DNA of 64,000 nucleotides from contig JADZFO010000034.1 of the NCBI GenBank assembly GCA_020849855.1, forward strand, positions 1 to 64,000, given 5' to 3'. The notes below the pieces were generated by a model, which was given only the letters and a program-made list of their open reading frames with translations, did not search any database and was not told the origin of the DNA. Source of the stretch: a bacterium (GTDB lineage: Bacteria > 4484-113 > JAFGCY01). A program made the translations under genes and the position numbers. Shown one piece after another: positions 8,671 through 16,503 of this stretch (positions are counted from its first letter, which is position 1; each line of letters starts with the position of its first letter).

Positions 8671-9231
8671 TTAGTAGAGCAATACAGAGGTGTCGAGGAG
8701 GACGAACTCGGTGGCCACAGCACGCAGCTCCTCGCTGACCGAACCCGGGAAGGCATAGACCTCAACGCGCAGGCCGCGGGCCTTATGGTGCCGGACGAGG
8801 TCCGAAAAGTCGCCATCGCCGCTGACCAGCGCCACCACATCCACCTTGTCAGCGATGGCGATGGAGTCAATGGCGATGCCCATATCCCAGTCGCCCTTGG
8901 CGGAGCCGTCAAGACGGCGGCGCAGCTCCTTGCTTTTGACCTCATAGCCGGCCTGCAGCAGGAAGCTGATGAAGGAAGACTGGTCAACCTCCGGCGACTG
9001 CACAATGTAACAGATCGCGCGGGCCAGGCGGCGGCCGGAGACAATGCGCTCCATCAGGGCTTCAAAGTTGAGCCGGCGCTGGTACTGGTTCCGCGCGGCA
9101 TAGTACATGTTCTGCACGTCGACAAATATGGCCACACGCTGGTCGGGGTGTATGGGCCGCCGATAAGCAGCCTGGCTCTGGGGCGCAGCTGAGTTGTCGT
9201 CCGGTATCACAGGAAAGGAGCCGCTGCTCAA
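8671..9231 (-). CDS. NYN domain (LabA/DUF88-like) putative ribonuclease
   Basis: NYN domains are PIN-like nucleases with a cluster of conserved acidic residues. Here the core is clear: VAIFVDVQNMYYAARN at the N-terminus, KGDWDMGIAIDSIAI in the middle and VALVSGDGDFSDLV followed by GLRVEVY, as in LabA/DUF88 proteins. 186 residues with an unstructured N-terminus of about 28. The start is TTG, supported by a strong GGAGG 5-8 bases upstream; a minus-strand CATAAT at 9272-9277 could be the promoter. First gene of an operon with two exported envelope proteins, an odd partnership whose logic is unclear. Confidence 0.85.
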   Translation of the reverse strand: MSSGSFPVIPDDNSAAPQSQAAYRRPIHPDQRVAIFVDVQNMYYAARNQYQRRLNFEALMERIVSGRRLARAICYIVQSPEVDQSSFISFLLQAGYEVKSKELRRRLDGSAKGDWDMGIAIDSIAIADKVDVVALVSGDGDFSDLVRHHKARGLRVEVYAFPGSVSEELRAVATEFVLLDTSVLLY

Positions 9232-9421
9232 ATCTTCCTCCGCGGGCAGACCGCTTTGGCGCGGCCACAGCGATTATGTCATAGGGCCACAGTTACTGCC
9301 CTCTCCTCCGGAATCAGCAGGATTATTCATATTTATGTCACTCACCACTTTTCAAGCTCTTTTCGGCCGGGTATACAGTGTGGTTGCCACAAGGCGCCAA
9401 GAAAAACTCAGGGGGAGCCGA

Positions 9422-10039
9422 ATGACCGCTTTCAGTATCCGCAGAGCAGCTGCAGCCACGCTTATCGCCACTCTGGCGCTGATCACCCTTGGTGCGGGGG
9501 CCGGCAAGGCCGAAGACATCAAGTCGCCGCGCGATGCCGCCAGCGGCCAGGCCAGCGGCCGCCGGGATGCCGCCAGCGGTCTGCCTACCGGTCGCCGGCA
9601 GTATGAGCCGGTGATCATCCGTAAGTATGAGGATATTGAGGCGACGCTGGCCACCCTGCGCAGCCAGATGGCGACCCTGCAGACCCAGTGCGACGAGCTG
9701 CAGGCGCTGTATGGCGAGGCGGCGGCGGCGGATGAGGCGGCGGCGGCGGAGTCTGAGCAGATGCTGGCGCAGATTGACGAGGCGCAGAAGATCTTCGACG
9801 AGCAGGTCGCGGCGCTGCTGGATCCGGCCCTTTCCAGCTCGGTCAGCCAGAGCCTGGATAATCTGCGCAAGCAGTATCCCGGCACGATCCAGACCGACAC
9901 CGACGGCTCAGGCGTTGATGATGCGGCCAGCCTGCTGAGCCTGCTGGCCCAGCTTGACGAGAGCATCGGCGAGATCGAGATCCAGGCGGCCCAGGGTAAA
10001 TCAACCCAGGTGACGCGGTCGAATATCTCCAACAACTAA
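9422..10039 (+). CDS. Secreted coiled-coil protein, function unknown
   Basis: A 205-residue protein with a signal peptide (AATLIATLALITLGAGAGKA) followed by a short duplicated motif (DAASG then GRR, twice) and a long heptad-rich helical region (YEDIEATLATLRSQMATLQ and an Ala-Glu-rich stretch). This predicts a periplasmic coiled coil. ATG 9422 is preceded by a strong GGGGGAG site. A TATACA at about 9369-9374 is a candidate -10. I do not recognise a family. A bidirectional hairpin terminator lies 50 bases after the stop. Confidence 0.7.
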   Translation: MTAFSIRRAAAATLIATLALITLGAGAGKAEDIKSPRDAASGQASGRRDAASGLPTGRRQYEPVIIRKYEDIEATLATLRSQMATLQTQCDELQALYGEAAAADEAAAAESEQMLAQIDEAQKIFDEQVAALLDPALSSSVSQSLDNLRKQYPGTIQTDTDGSGVDDAASLLSLLAQLDESIGEIEIQAAQGKSTQVTRSNISNN

Positions 10040-10088
10040 ATCAGGAACAAGCGGCAGCGCGGCTGCCATAGCAAGCCATAGCAAAAAG

Positions 10089-10116
10089 AAACCCCCGGCC
10101 GGAGCCGGGGGTTTTG
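10089..10116. terminator. Bidirectional intrinsic terminator
   Basis: Perfect 8-bp GC stem CCCCCGGC / GCCGGGGG with a 4-base loop, flanked by A's on the left and T's on the right. It would stop transcripts of both convergent genes (the coiled-coil protein and the S41 protease). Confidence 0.9.
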
Positions 10117-10139
10117 CTTTTCAGATTGCGGGCCGGGGC

Positions 10140-11672
10140 CTACTGGCCGCCGGCGGGAGCCTTGTCTGACTCGCCCGCGGGGTCGACCCCTTCGGCAGGC
10201 GGCTGCGGAGTTTCCTCTTCCTTCTCCTCGTCATGGCGGCTGCGGCCGGCCAGCAGGTCGAAGGGCGAGCTGTCGTCTTCCTTGGGCTTGACCTCGGGCA
10301 TGTTCGCCACGACGTCGCCGCGGCCGAGCTTTTCGGCAATCGCGGTGGCCTTGCTGAGGGAGACGTCCTTGTCGCGGATGTACTTGGCCGCTTCGCCGCG
10401 GACGTCGTTCATCTGCTTCTGCAGTTCCTTCAGGCGGTTGTCATAGGCCTGCAGGCGCGGGTCGTCGCCCAGTTCGTTTTGGAAGTTGTACCAGAGATCG
10501 GGCTCCAGACCGCTGCCGTGGATCTCGGTCTTGCTCTTGGTGTAGTACTTGCCGATGGTGACCGAAAGGGCGGACTTGATATTCGGGCCTTCCCACTCCA
10601 TCGGGGTGACGGCCTGCACCACGCCCTTGCCGAAAGTGCGGTCGCCGAAGACGCGGGCGACGCCATAGTCGCGCAGCGCCGAGGTGAGGACCTCGCTGGA
10701 GCTGGCGGATCCGGCGTTGACCATCACCACAACGGGAAGCTTGTACTTCTTGCTGTTGGGGTTAGCGAAGAGCTTCTCGGTCTGGTGGTTCTTCGAGCGG
10801 ATCGCCACCTCGACGATCATACCCTCGTCGATAAAGCAATCAGCCACGCCGACAGCGGCTTCCAGCAGGCCGCCACTGTTGTCGCGCAGGTCGATGATCA
10901 GGCTCTTCATGCCCTTGGCGGAGAGGTCTTCCATGGCATCGCGGAAGTCGTCAGCGGTCTTCTCGGCGAAAGTGGTCAGCTTGATGTAGCCTACCCCGCC
11001 CTCCAGCATGTGCACGTCCTGGATGCTCTTGTAGGTGACTTCACTGCGCACCAGGTCGATCTTCAGCAGCTCGCCGCTGGCCGGACGGATCAGCTCCAGC
11101 TTGACCGGGGTGCCCGGCTCGCCTTTGATCTTGGACGCCACCTCGGGCAGGATCATGTTGCGGGTGTCCTCGCCGTCAACGGAAACGATGATGTCATCCT
11201 TCTCGAGGCCCTTGGCGGCGGCGGGGCTGCCTTCAAAGACCTGCTCCACCCGCGGATAGGGATACTGCTGGTCCACGCCCATCAGCACACCGATGCCGGC
11301 ATAGTGGCCTTCGGTCTGAGCCGAGAGCTCCTTGTAGAAGTCAGGGTCGAAGAAGTTGCTGTAGTCGTCCTTGTAGGGCTCAGCGCGCAGGGCGTTTAGC
11401 ATGCCCTGGACCGCCGCATAGCGCAGCTTGGTCTCCTCCTCGGGCGAGATCTCCATGAAGTACTCGTCCTTGAGGCGCTCCATGGCGCGGTCGACAAGGT
11501 TGCCGCCGCTGTTGCCGCCACTGCCGACAAAGCTCTGCAGCAGGCCGGGCAGGCCGCGGGGGCTGTCCGAGCCGGTACTGGCTGAGGCGGCGCCGGCGAT
11601 GTAAGCCGCGGCCAGCAGGCCCACCATGATGGCGAGCAGGCCGATGAAGCCGGCGATGTTGAATCTCTTCAC
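10140..11672 (-). CDS. C-terminal processing protease, S41 family with PDZ
   Basis: Periplasmic serine protease of the CtpA/Prc type. Order: N-terminal membrane anchor or signal (FIGLLAIMVGLLAAAYIAGA), helical cap, PDZ domain (YAGIGVLMG to GLEKDDIIVSVDG), then the S41 core with IIDLRDNSGGLLEAAV, the nucleophile Ser in NAGSASSSEVLTSALRDY and the Lys of the dyad in TFGKGVVQ. A Gln/Lys-rich tail extends about 90 residues beyond the core. GTG 11672 has an excellent GGAGGG 4 bases upstream, so I prefer it to the earlier in-frame start at 11726. It lies downstream of the FtsEX/EnvC-like cluster with about 170 bases between. Confidence 0.92.
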   Translation of the reverse strand: MKRFNIAGFIGLLAIMVGLLAAAYIAGAASASTGSDSPRGLPGLLQSFVGSGGNSGGNLVDRAMERLKDEYFMEISPEEETKLRYAAVQGMLNALRAEPYKDDYSNFFDPDFYKELSAQTEGHYAGIGVLMGVDQQYPYPRVEQVFEGSPAAAKGLEKDDIIVSVDGEDTRNMILPEVASKIKGEPGTPVKLELIRPASGELLKIDLVRSEVTYKSIQDVHMLEGGVGYIKLTTFAEKTADDFRDAMEDLSAKGMKSLIIDLRDNSGGLLEAAVGVADCFIDEGMIVEVAIRSKNHQTEKLFANPNSKKYKLPVVVMVNAGSASSSEVLTSALRDYGVARVFGDRTFGKGVVQAVTPMEWEGPNIKSALSVTIGKYYTKSKTEIHGSGLEPDLWYNFQNELGDDPRLQAYDNRLKELQKQMNDVRGEAAKYIRDKDVSLSKATAIAEKLGRGDVVANMPEVKPKEDDSSPFDLLAGRSRHDEEKEEETPQPPAEGVDPAGESDKAPAGGQ

Positions 11673-11841
11673 TGTACCCTCCACTGGGAAAGTGCGTCCA
11701 TTTAGTTTACCGCTGCGAAGTAACATGATGTGTTAGATACCCCGGCCGGCCCAAATGGTCTTGAGCCTTCTCAATAAATGACGCTACCGCGGCCCGGGCC
11801 ATTCAGGCTGGGGGCGAGGCTGCCGAGCTGATTCTGCGGCG

Positions 11842-12999
11842 CTAGAGCGACTGCAGCGGGTCCACCGGAGTGCCCTTGATGCGCACCTCAAAGTGGCAGT
11901 GCGGGCCGGTGCTGTAACCGGTTGAGCCCACCTCGGCGATCTTCTCGCCGGCGGCCACGACGTCGCCAACCTTGCAGTTGATCTCGCTGCAGTGGCCGTA
12001 AAGCGTGGCCCGGCCGTTGCCGTGGTCAATCACCACCGCCAGGCCATAACCGCCCATGCGGCCGGCGTCAATCACCTTGCCGTCGCCGGCGGCGATGATG
12101 GTGGTGCCTTCCGGGGCGGCGATATCTACGCCGGTGTGCATCTTGCGCTTACCGAAGATCGGGTGGTTGCGGTAGCCGAAGCCCGAGACAATGCTGCCTG
12201 GACAGGGCTTCTTGAAGGAGCCGCTCCACTTGCCCTGATAGCCTCCGCCGCCGCCGCTCTGGGCCCGGCGCAGGGCCGCGGCGATACGTTTGTTGTCTTC
12301 CTCCAGATCCCGGGCGACGCGCTCCTGCAGGGCGATGGAGTTGCGGATGGACTCAACGATGGTCCAGCGGTTGGAGCGCTGGATCTGCATCTCCGAGAGG
12401 TCCTGCTGAAGCTGCGCGTTGATCTTTTCGATCTCCTCGCGCTTGTCAGCCAGCAGGCGCTGCTGCTCAATCAGCGCGGCCTGGCTGTCCTGGGTGCCGC
12501 TGATGAGTGTCTCATCGCGCTTGCCGATGGTCTGGATGAAGAAGAGGCGGTCAATCAGATCGCCGAAGTCGCTGGACTGAAAGAGCAGGTCGAGATAAGT
12601 CATATCGCCCTGCATATAGATGGCGCGCATGCGGCCGGCGAGGGCGTTGCGGTAATCGGTGAGGTCATCGGAGAGCTGCGCCACTTCGGTGCTGAGCTGC
12701 TTTTCCATTTCCTCGGCGGCCTTGAGCTCCTTCTTGACCTTACGGATATCCGACTGCTTGGCGGCGATGTTCTCGTCAATCGTGCCGACCTGTTTGAGCA
12801 TGGCGTCCTTCTTGGACTCCAGCTGGCGAATCTGCTCAAAAATCTGGTTGCGCTTCTCACGATTCTGCTTGATCTGCTCCTTGGCGCTGCCGGCGGCAGG
12901 GGCCGGTGCGGGGGCAAGCAGAGCGAGCGTGAGGGCCGCCAGGGCCGGTAAAAGTAACAGGCGCAGGGCCCGCGGGACTGAGAAGAGAAGCAGTTTCAT
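11842..12999 (-). CDS. EnvC-like murein hydrolase activator, LytM/M23 domain
   Basis: A 385-residue exported protein: signal peptide (residues about 1-37), a long coiled coil (about 40-230, EQIRQLESKKDAMLKQVGTI onward) and a C-terminal LytM/M23 domain with VSGFGYRNHP, HTGVDIAAPEGT and HCHFEVRIKG. The zinc-ligand pattern HxxxD and HxH looks intact, so it may be an active endopeptidase rather than a degenerate EnvC activator. Starting ATG 12999 has AGGAAG 7 bases upstream; the gene lies 20 bases after ftsX. Known biology: FtsEX controls EnvC-type or PcsB-type coiled-coil hydrolase regulators at the septum, exactly this adjacency. Confidence 0.9.
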   Translation of the reverse strand: MKLLLFSVPRALRLLLLPALAALTLALLAPAPAPAAGSAKEQIKQNREKRNQIFEQIRQLESKKDAMLKQVGTIDENIAAKQSDIRKVKKELKAAEEMEKQLSTEVAQLSDDLTDYRNALAGRMRAIYMQGDMTYLDLLFQSSDFGDLIDRLFFIQTIGKRDETLISGTQDSQAALIEQQRLLADKREEIEKINAQLQQDLSEMQIQRSNRWTIVESIRNSIALQERVARDLEEDNKRIAAALRRAQSGGGGGYQGKWSGSFKKPCPGSIVSGFGYRNHPIFGKRKMHTGVDIAAPEGTTIIAAGDGKVIDAGRMGGYGLAVVIDHGNGRATLYGHCSEINCKVGDVVAAGEKIAEVGSTGYSTGPHCHFEVRIKGTPVDPLQSL

Positions 13000-13019
13000 G
13001 TTTCTGTCTTCCTGCATGG

Positions 13020-13955
13020 CTACTTCATCATGTGGCGCATTCTAAGCGCGGCGTTCTGGCTTTCCGCCTCGCGGTTCAGGAAAGCGTTGACCTTGTTGAG
13101 TGAACCAAAGAAACCGATCACCAGGCCGAGGCTGAGCAGCAGCAGGCCCAGGGCGGCCAGAATCAGGTCTCCGCTGAGGTTCATAGTAGGCATGGCGACG
13201 CTGAGCTCGGAGATCTGCACCGCCTCGCCCAGCAGGCTGACCAGCAGGGCCAGGATGAGCAGGGCGACCAGGGCGCCGATGACGCCGAAGAAGACGCCCT
13301 CAAAAAGGAAGGGCCAGCGGATGAACCAGCCGGTGGCGCCGACAAGCTGCATGATGCGGATCTCGTTGCGCCGGGCGTAGATCGACAGGCCGATGATGTT
13401 GTTGATGCTGGAGTAGGTGAAGACCACCAGCAGGCCGATGGTGACGGCGCTGATGCCCACCAGCAGCATGAGGATCTTGATATAGCGCTCGACGATCTGC
13501 TGGCCGTAGCGGATGTTCAGGATGCCCTGGAGCTGGCTGGCCTTGTCCACCACGGCCTGGATGTTCGAGGGGTGGTCGACATCAACGATATAGCTGTCCG
13601 GCAGGGGGTTGTCCATGTTGAGGTCGGAAAGGCTCATGGACTTGTTCTGCTCCATGAAGATCCTGAGGGCTTCTTCCTTGGAGCGGTAGGTGACTTTCTT
13701 CACATGCTCGATGGCCGAAAGCTGGTCCGAGATCATGTTGACGCTGGCGTCCGAGAGGTTGTCCTCCAGGAAGATGTGCACGCGCAGCTGCTCGCCCATC
13801 TTGCCCCAGAGCACCGCAGCGCCGACCAACAGGACAAAGAAGATGCCCAGCACCAGCAGGCTGATGGTGACCTGGGCGCCATAGGTGAAGTGCAGGAACT
13901 TCTGCTGGGTCAGGCCGTGGGCGAATTCGCGGAAGAGGAAGCCGATGCTACGCAC
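13020..13955 (-). CDS. ftsX: Cell division ABC transporter permease FtsX
   Basis: Four-helix membrane partner of FtsE. One helix near the N-terminus (VTISLLVLGIFFVLLVGAAVLW), then the periplasmic extracellular loop domain (VHIFLEDNLSDASVNMI to DVDHPSNIQAVVDKASQL), then three C-terminal helices around YARRNEIRIMQLVGATGWFI, a strongly conserved FtsX motif. The start is a GTG at 13955 that overlaps the last codons of ftsE, implying translational coupling. About 311 residues, normal. It is followed immediately by the EnvC-like gene, whose product its periplasmic loop is expected to bind. Confidence 0.93.
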   Translation of the reverse strand: MRSIGFLFREFAHGLTQQKFLHFTYGAQVTISLLVLGIFFVLLVGAAVLWGKMGEQLRVHIFLEDNLSDASVNMISDQLSAIEHVKKVTYRSKEEALRIFMEQNKSMSLSDLNMDNPLPDSYIVDVDHPSNIQAVVDKASQLQGILNIRYGQQIVERYIKILMLLVGISAVTIGLLVVFTYSSINNIIGLSIYARRNEIRIMQLVGATGWFIRWPFLFEGVFFGVIGALVALLILALLVSLLGEAVQISELSVAMPTMNLSGDLILAALGLLLLSLGLVIGFFGSLNKVNAFLNREAESQNAALRMRHMMK

Positions 13956-14649
13956 TGGCCGCCTCCGCGTAATTGATGTAGCCGCCCTCGGCGCGGTCGG
14001 AAACGACGCGGCCGTGAACGACGGTGACCGTGCGGCGCTTGAAGTGGTTGACCACCGTCTGGTCATGGGTGGCGACCATCACGGTGGTGCCGCGCTGATT
14101 GACCCGCATGATCAGGTCCATGATCTCCATACTGGTGGAGGGGTCGAGGTTGCCGGTGGGCTCGTCGGCGATCAACAGGTCCGGCTTGTTGACCAGCGCG
14201 CGGGCGATGCACAGGCGCTGCTGCTCCCCGCCGGAGAGCTGGTTTGGCACAGCCTTGAGCTTCTTGCTCAGGCCGACCCATTCCAGGGCCTCGGGCACGA
14301 GGGTCTGGATCTGCTTGTTGGTGGCGCCGCGGATCTCCAGGGCATAGGCCACGTTCTGGTAGCAGTTCTTGTGCGGCAGCAGCAGGAAGTCCTGGAAGAT
14401 CACACCAATGCGGCGGCGCAGGTATGGGATCTCGCGCAGCTTCATGGCGCCGATATCGCGGTTGAAGACCGAGACCTTGCCGCTGGTGGGCACGACATCA
14501 CGGTAGATGCACTTGAGCAGCGAACTCTTGCCGCCGCCGGTGGGGCCGACGACAAAGACAAACTCCTGCTTCTCGACGGCCAGGCTGACGTCCTTCAGGG
14601 CCGAGACCAGGTTTGGGTAAGTAAGCGAAACATTCGTGAAGCGGATCAT
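13948..14649 (-). CDS. ftsE: Cell division ATP-binding protein FtsE
   Basis: ABC ATPase driving FtsX. Walker [13 protein letters not shown], signature LSGGEQQR, Walker [13 protein letters not shown] and the switch His in VMVATHD are all present in a 233-residue protein. ATG 14649 overlaps the stop of the upstream glycosyltransferase gene (ATGA), and its 3' end overlaps ftsX, so the cluster wecG-like/ftsE/ftsX/envC-like is one operon. FtsEX links ATP hydrolysis in the cytoplasm to peptidoglycan cleavage during division. Confidence 0.95.
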   Translation of the reverse strand: MIRFTNVSLTYPNLVSALKDVSLAVEKQEFVFVVGPTGGGKSSLLKCIYRDVVPTSGKVSVFNRDIGAMKLREIPYLRRRIGVIFQDFLLLPHKNCYQNVAYALEIRGATNKQIQTLVPEALEWVGLSKKLKAVPNQLSGGEQQRLCIARALVNKPDLLIADEPTGNLDPSTSMEIMDLIMRVNQRGTTVMVATHDQTVVNHFKRRTVTVVHGRVVSDRAEGGYINYAEAASA

Positions 14650-15509
14650 CGGCCGGCTCCTTCGCCGCTGGCGCTCAGGCGGCGCTTTTCAGCCAGCACG
14701 AGGCCGAAGAAACGCAGCAGGCTGAAGGTGCGGCCGAGGCGGGCGGGATCCTGCAGGGCGCGGTAGAGCCACTCCAGGTGCATAGACTGGACCCAGCGCG
14801 GGGCGCGGCGCTTGCGGCCTGACCAGACTTCCAGGGCGCCGCCAATGCCAAGCATCAGCGGTACCGCCATTACTGTGCGAAACTGCGAAATAAAACCCTC
14901 CTGCCGCGGACAGCCCATTCCCGCCAGCAGCAGATCGGCCCGCGCCGCTCTGATCCCCTCTGCAATGGCCGGCGCCTCTTCCGCGCCGAAGTAGCCGTCC
15001 CTGAAGCCGGCAATAGTAAGCCCGGGGTATAGCTCTGTCAATCTTGACGCCGCCTGCTCCGCCACTCCCGGCTCGGCGCCCAGAAGGTAGACCCGGCCAC
15101 CGCTTAGGGCGAGCCGCGACATCAGGTCCTGGGCCAGCTCAATGCCTGGATAGCGCTCCAGGCTGACAGCGTGCAGCATCCCGGCAGCTTTGACAAGGCC
15201 AATGCCGTCTGGCACAAAGAGATCGCCCTGCTGCAGGACAGCGCGGGCATCGGGGCTGCGCTCGGCGAGGAGCATGATCTCGGCGTTAGGGGTAACCACA
15301 AGGGTGGGCAGGCGCTGGGTAAGGCGCTCCAGCAGCCAGGCGAGGATCTCGCTGCGGCCGGCCGTGGCCACCGGGAAACCGAAGAGACGCACGGAAGCAG
15401 GCGCACGCTGTGCGGGCGCGCCGGCTGGCGCAGCTTGCTCTGTAATAACTCTCCCCAGATTCATAACCACGGTGGCCGGCGTGCGTCCCCTCCTGCAAAG
15501 GCGCAGCAC
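14646..15509 (-). CDS. WecG/TagA/CpsF-family glycosyltransferase
   Basis: Family GT26 transferase, which adds ManNAc(A)-like sugars to lipid-linked intermediates in enterobacterial common antigen, teichoic acid or exopolysaccharide synthesis. Diagnostic segments: LVVTPNAEIMLLAERSPDAR, FVPDGIGLVKAA, YLLGAEPGVAEQAA, RADLLLAGMGCPRQEGFI and GIGGALEVWSG with the basic RAPRW after it. The encoded frame begins at GTG 15509; ATG 15464 (MNLGRVITEQ) is an alternative start and no strong ribosome site decides. Coupled by ATGA overlap to ftsE, an unusual pairing that may tie envelope glycan synthesis to division. Confidence 0.88.
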   Translation of the reverse strand: MLRLCRRGRTPATVVMNLGRVITEQAAPAGAPAQRAPASVRLFGFPVATAGRSEILAWLLERLTQRLPTLVVTPNAEIMLLAERSPDARAVLQQGDLFVPDGIGLVKAAGMLHAVSLERYPGIELAQDLMSRLALSGGRVYLLGAEPGVAEQAASRLTELYPGLTIAGFRDGYFGAEEAPAIAEGIRAARADLLLAGMGCPRQEGFISQFRTVMAVPLMLGIGGALEVWSGRKRRAPRWVQSMHLEWLYRALQDPARLGRTFSLLRFFGLVLAEKRRLSASGEGAGR

Positions 15510-15608
15510 GGCGGCTCTAGAGACGTGAGTAGCAAATGAAATAGTCGGCTGGAAGCAGGGTTGAGTTAAAGCTCAAGCGCTGGCCGAAGCTGCCGATATA
15601 GCTGCCGG

Positions 15609-16331
15609 ATGCAGATTCCGGGGAGAGAGATCGCGCAGCTGCCTGCAGGCAGGCCCGCAGGGCCGCTGAGCCTGAGGCCTGAAGAGCGCCTGTTCAGCTT
15701 TGAGAGCCAGAGCGGGCCGCTGCCGCTGTTCGCGCAGGAAGCTCAGGCGGCCCTGAGCCTTGAGCCGCCGGCCCTGCTGCGCCGCCCCGAGCCTATCTCC
15801 ATCGACGTCCGCGACGGCCGCGACCTGGCAGTTAACCGCGTGGGCGAGGATGAGGCCAGCCAGCGCGCGCGTATCCGTTCCTCGGCCCAGGACCTGGAAG
15901 GACTGCTGCTTGGCACCATGCTGAAGCAGGTCTGGCAGAGTCTGGGCAAGGACCCGCTCTTTGGCGGCGACCAGGCAACAAAGATGTACCGCGAGATGTG
16001 GCTGGAGGAGCTGTCCAACTCCATCGCGAAGGGCAGCCACAGCCTGGGAATCGCGGCGATGGTTGAGCGCGAAATGCTGAAGAATGAGGGCCTGGAGGCT
16101 GAAGAGGCAGGCAAGAAGGCGCAGCCGGAGCAGCGTTTTGCCCCCCGCGACGCTAAGGCCAGTCTGGCTGAGTGGCAGCCGCCGGCAGACGAGCCGGAAA
16201 ATGAGGCTGAGCCGAACCTGCAGCTGATGCAGTTTGCCGCCATTAGCAGCGTGAATGTGGCCGAGGCCCCTGCCCTGCGCGGCTCCCTTAAAGGCGGTTC
16301 CGCCCCGGCTCAGGCGCTTCTTCCTGGCTAG
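15609..16331 (+). CDS. Rod-binding (FlgJ N-terminal-like) flagellar protein
   Basis: 240 residues. The core, residues about 90-158 (AQDLEGLLLGTMLKQVWQSL, then YREMWLEELSNSIAKGS, then LGIAAMVEREML), matches the rod-binding domain found in the N-terminal half of FlgJ. The flanks are low-complexity. It lacks the C-terminal muramidase domain of enterobacterial FlgJ, as is common outside gammaproteobacteria. ATG 15609 lies 6 bases after TATAGC (15597-15602), inside GCCGATAT, which also resembles a sigma-28 -10 element although no well-spaced -35 is found. Its last 44 bases overlap a small minus-strand gene. Confidence 0.75.
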   Translation: MQIPGREIAQLPAGRPAGPLSLRPEERLFSFESQSGPLPLFAQEAQAALSLEPPALLRRPEPISIDVRDGRDLAVNRVGEDEASQRARIRSSAQDLEGLLLGTMLKQVWQSLGKDPLFGGDQATKMYREMWLEELSNSIAKGSHSLGIAAMVEREMLKNEGLEAEEAGKKAQPEQRFAPRDAKASLAEWQPPADEPENEAEPNLQLMQFAAISSVNVAEAPALRGSLKGGSAPAQALLPG

Positions 16332-16485
16332 ACTGGTCATCAGAGCTGCCGCTGCTTTCTGAGGGATCGCGAAAGAGCCAGTCGAAGGCGCCCGATGGCA
16401 GATAAGCCAGGATGATGAAGATCGCAAAGAAGCAGAGCAGCATGCCCACGATGATGTAGACCATGTTGCGCTCGGTGCGGGACAC
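16288..16485 (-). CDS. Small single-pass membrane protein, 65 aa, leaderless
   Basis: One hydrophobic helix (YIIVGMLLCFFAIFIILAYL) and a short acidic Ser/Asp/Glu tail; function unknown. The GTG start is exactly 6 bases after a minus-strand TATCCT, good evidence for a real gene although it overlaps the 3' end of the FlgJ-like gene by 44 bases. Its promoter -10 box overlaps that of the divergent propeller-like gene. Confidence 0.65.
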   Translation of the reverse strand: MSRTERNMVYIIVGMLLCFFAIFIILAYLPSGAFDWLFRDPSESSGSSDDQSSQEEAPEPGRNRL

Positions 16486-16490
16486 GCGGA

Positions 16491-16497
16491 TAGGATA
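16491..16497. promoter_or_regulatory. Overlapping divergent -10 boxes
   Basis: The 7 bases TAGGATA read TAGGAT on the plus strand (7 bases before GTG 16504) and TATCCT on the minus strand (6 bases before GTG 16485). Both directions match the leaderless spacing used elsewhere in the window. Confidence 0.55.
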
Positions 16498-16503
16498 ACC
16501 TGC

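Noticed and set aside
15561-15608. Full sigma-28 promoter for the FlgJ-like gene
   Set aside because: GCCGATAT is present but the only TAAA is 21 bases upstream instead of 15; kept only as a weak possibility.
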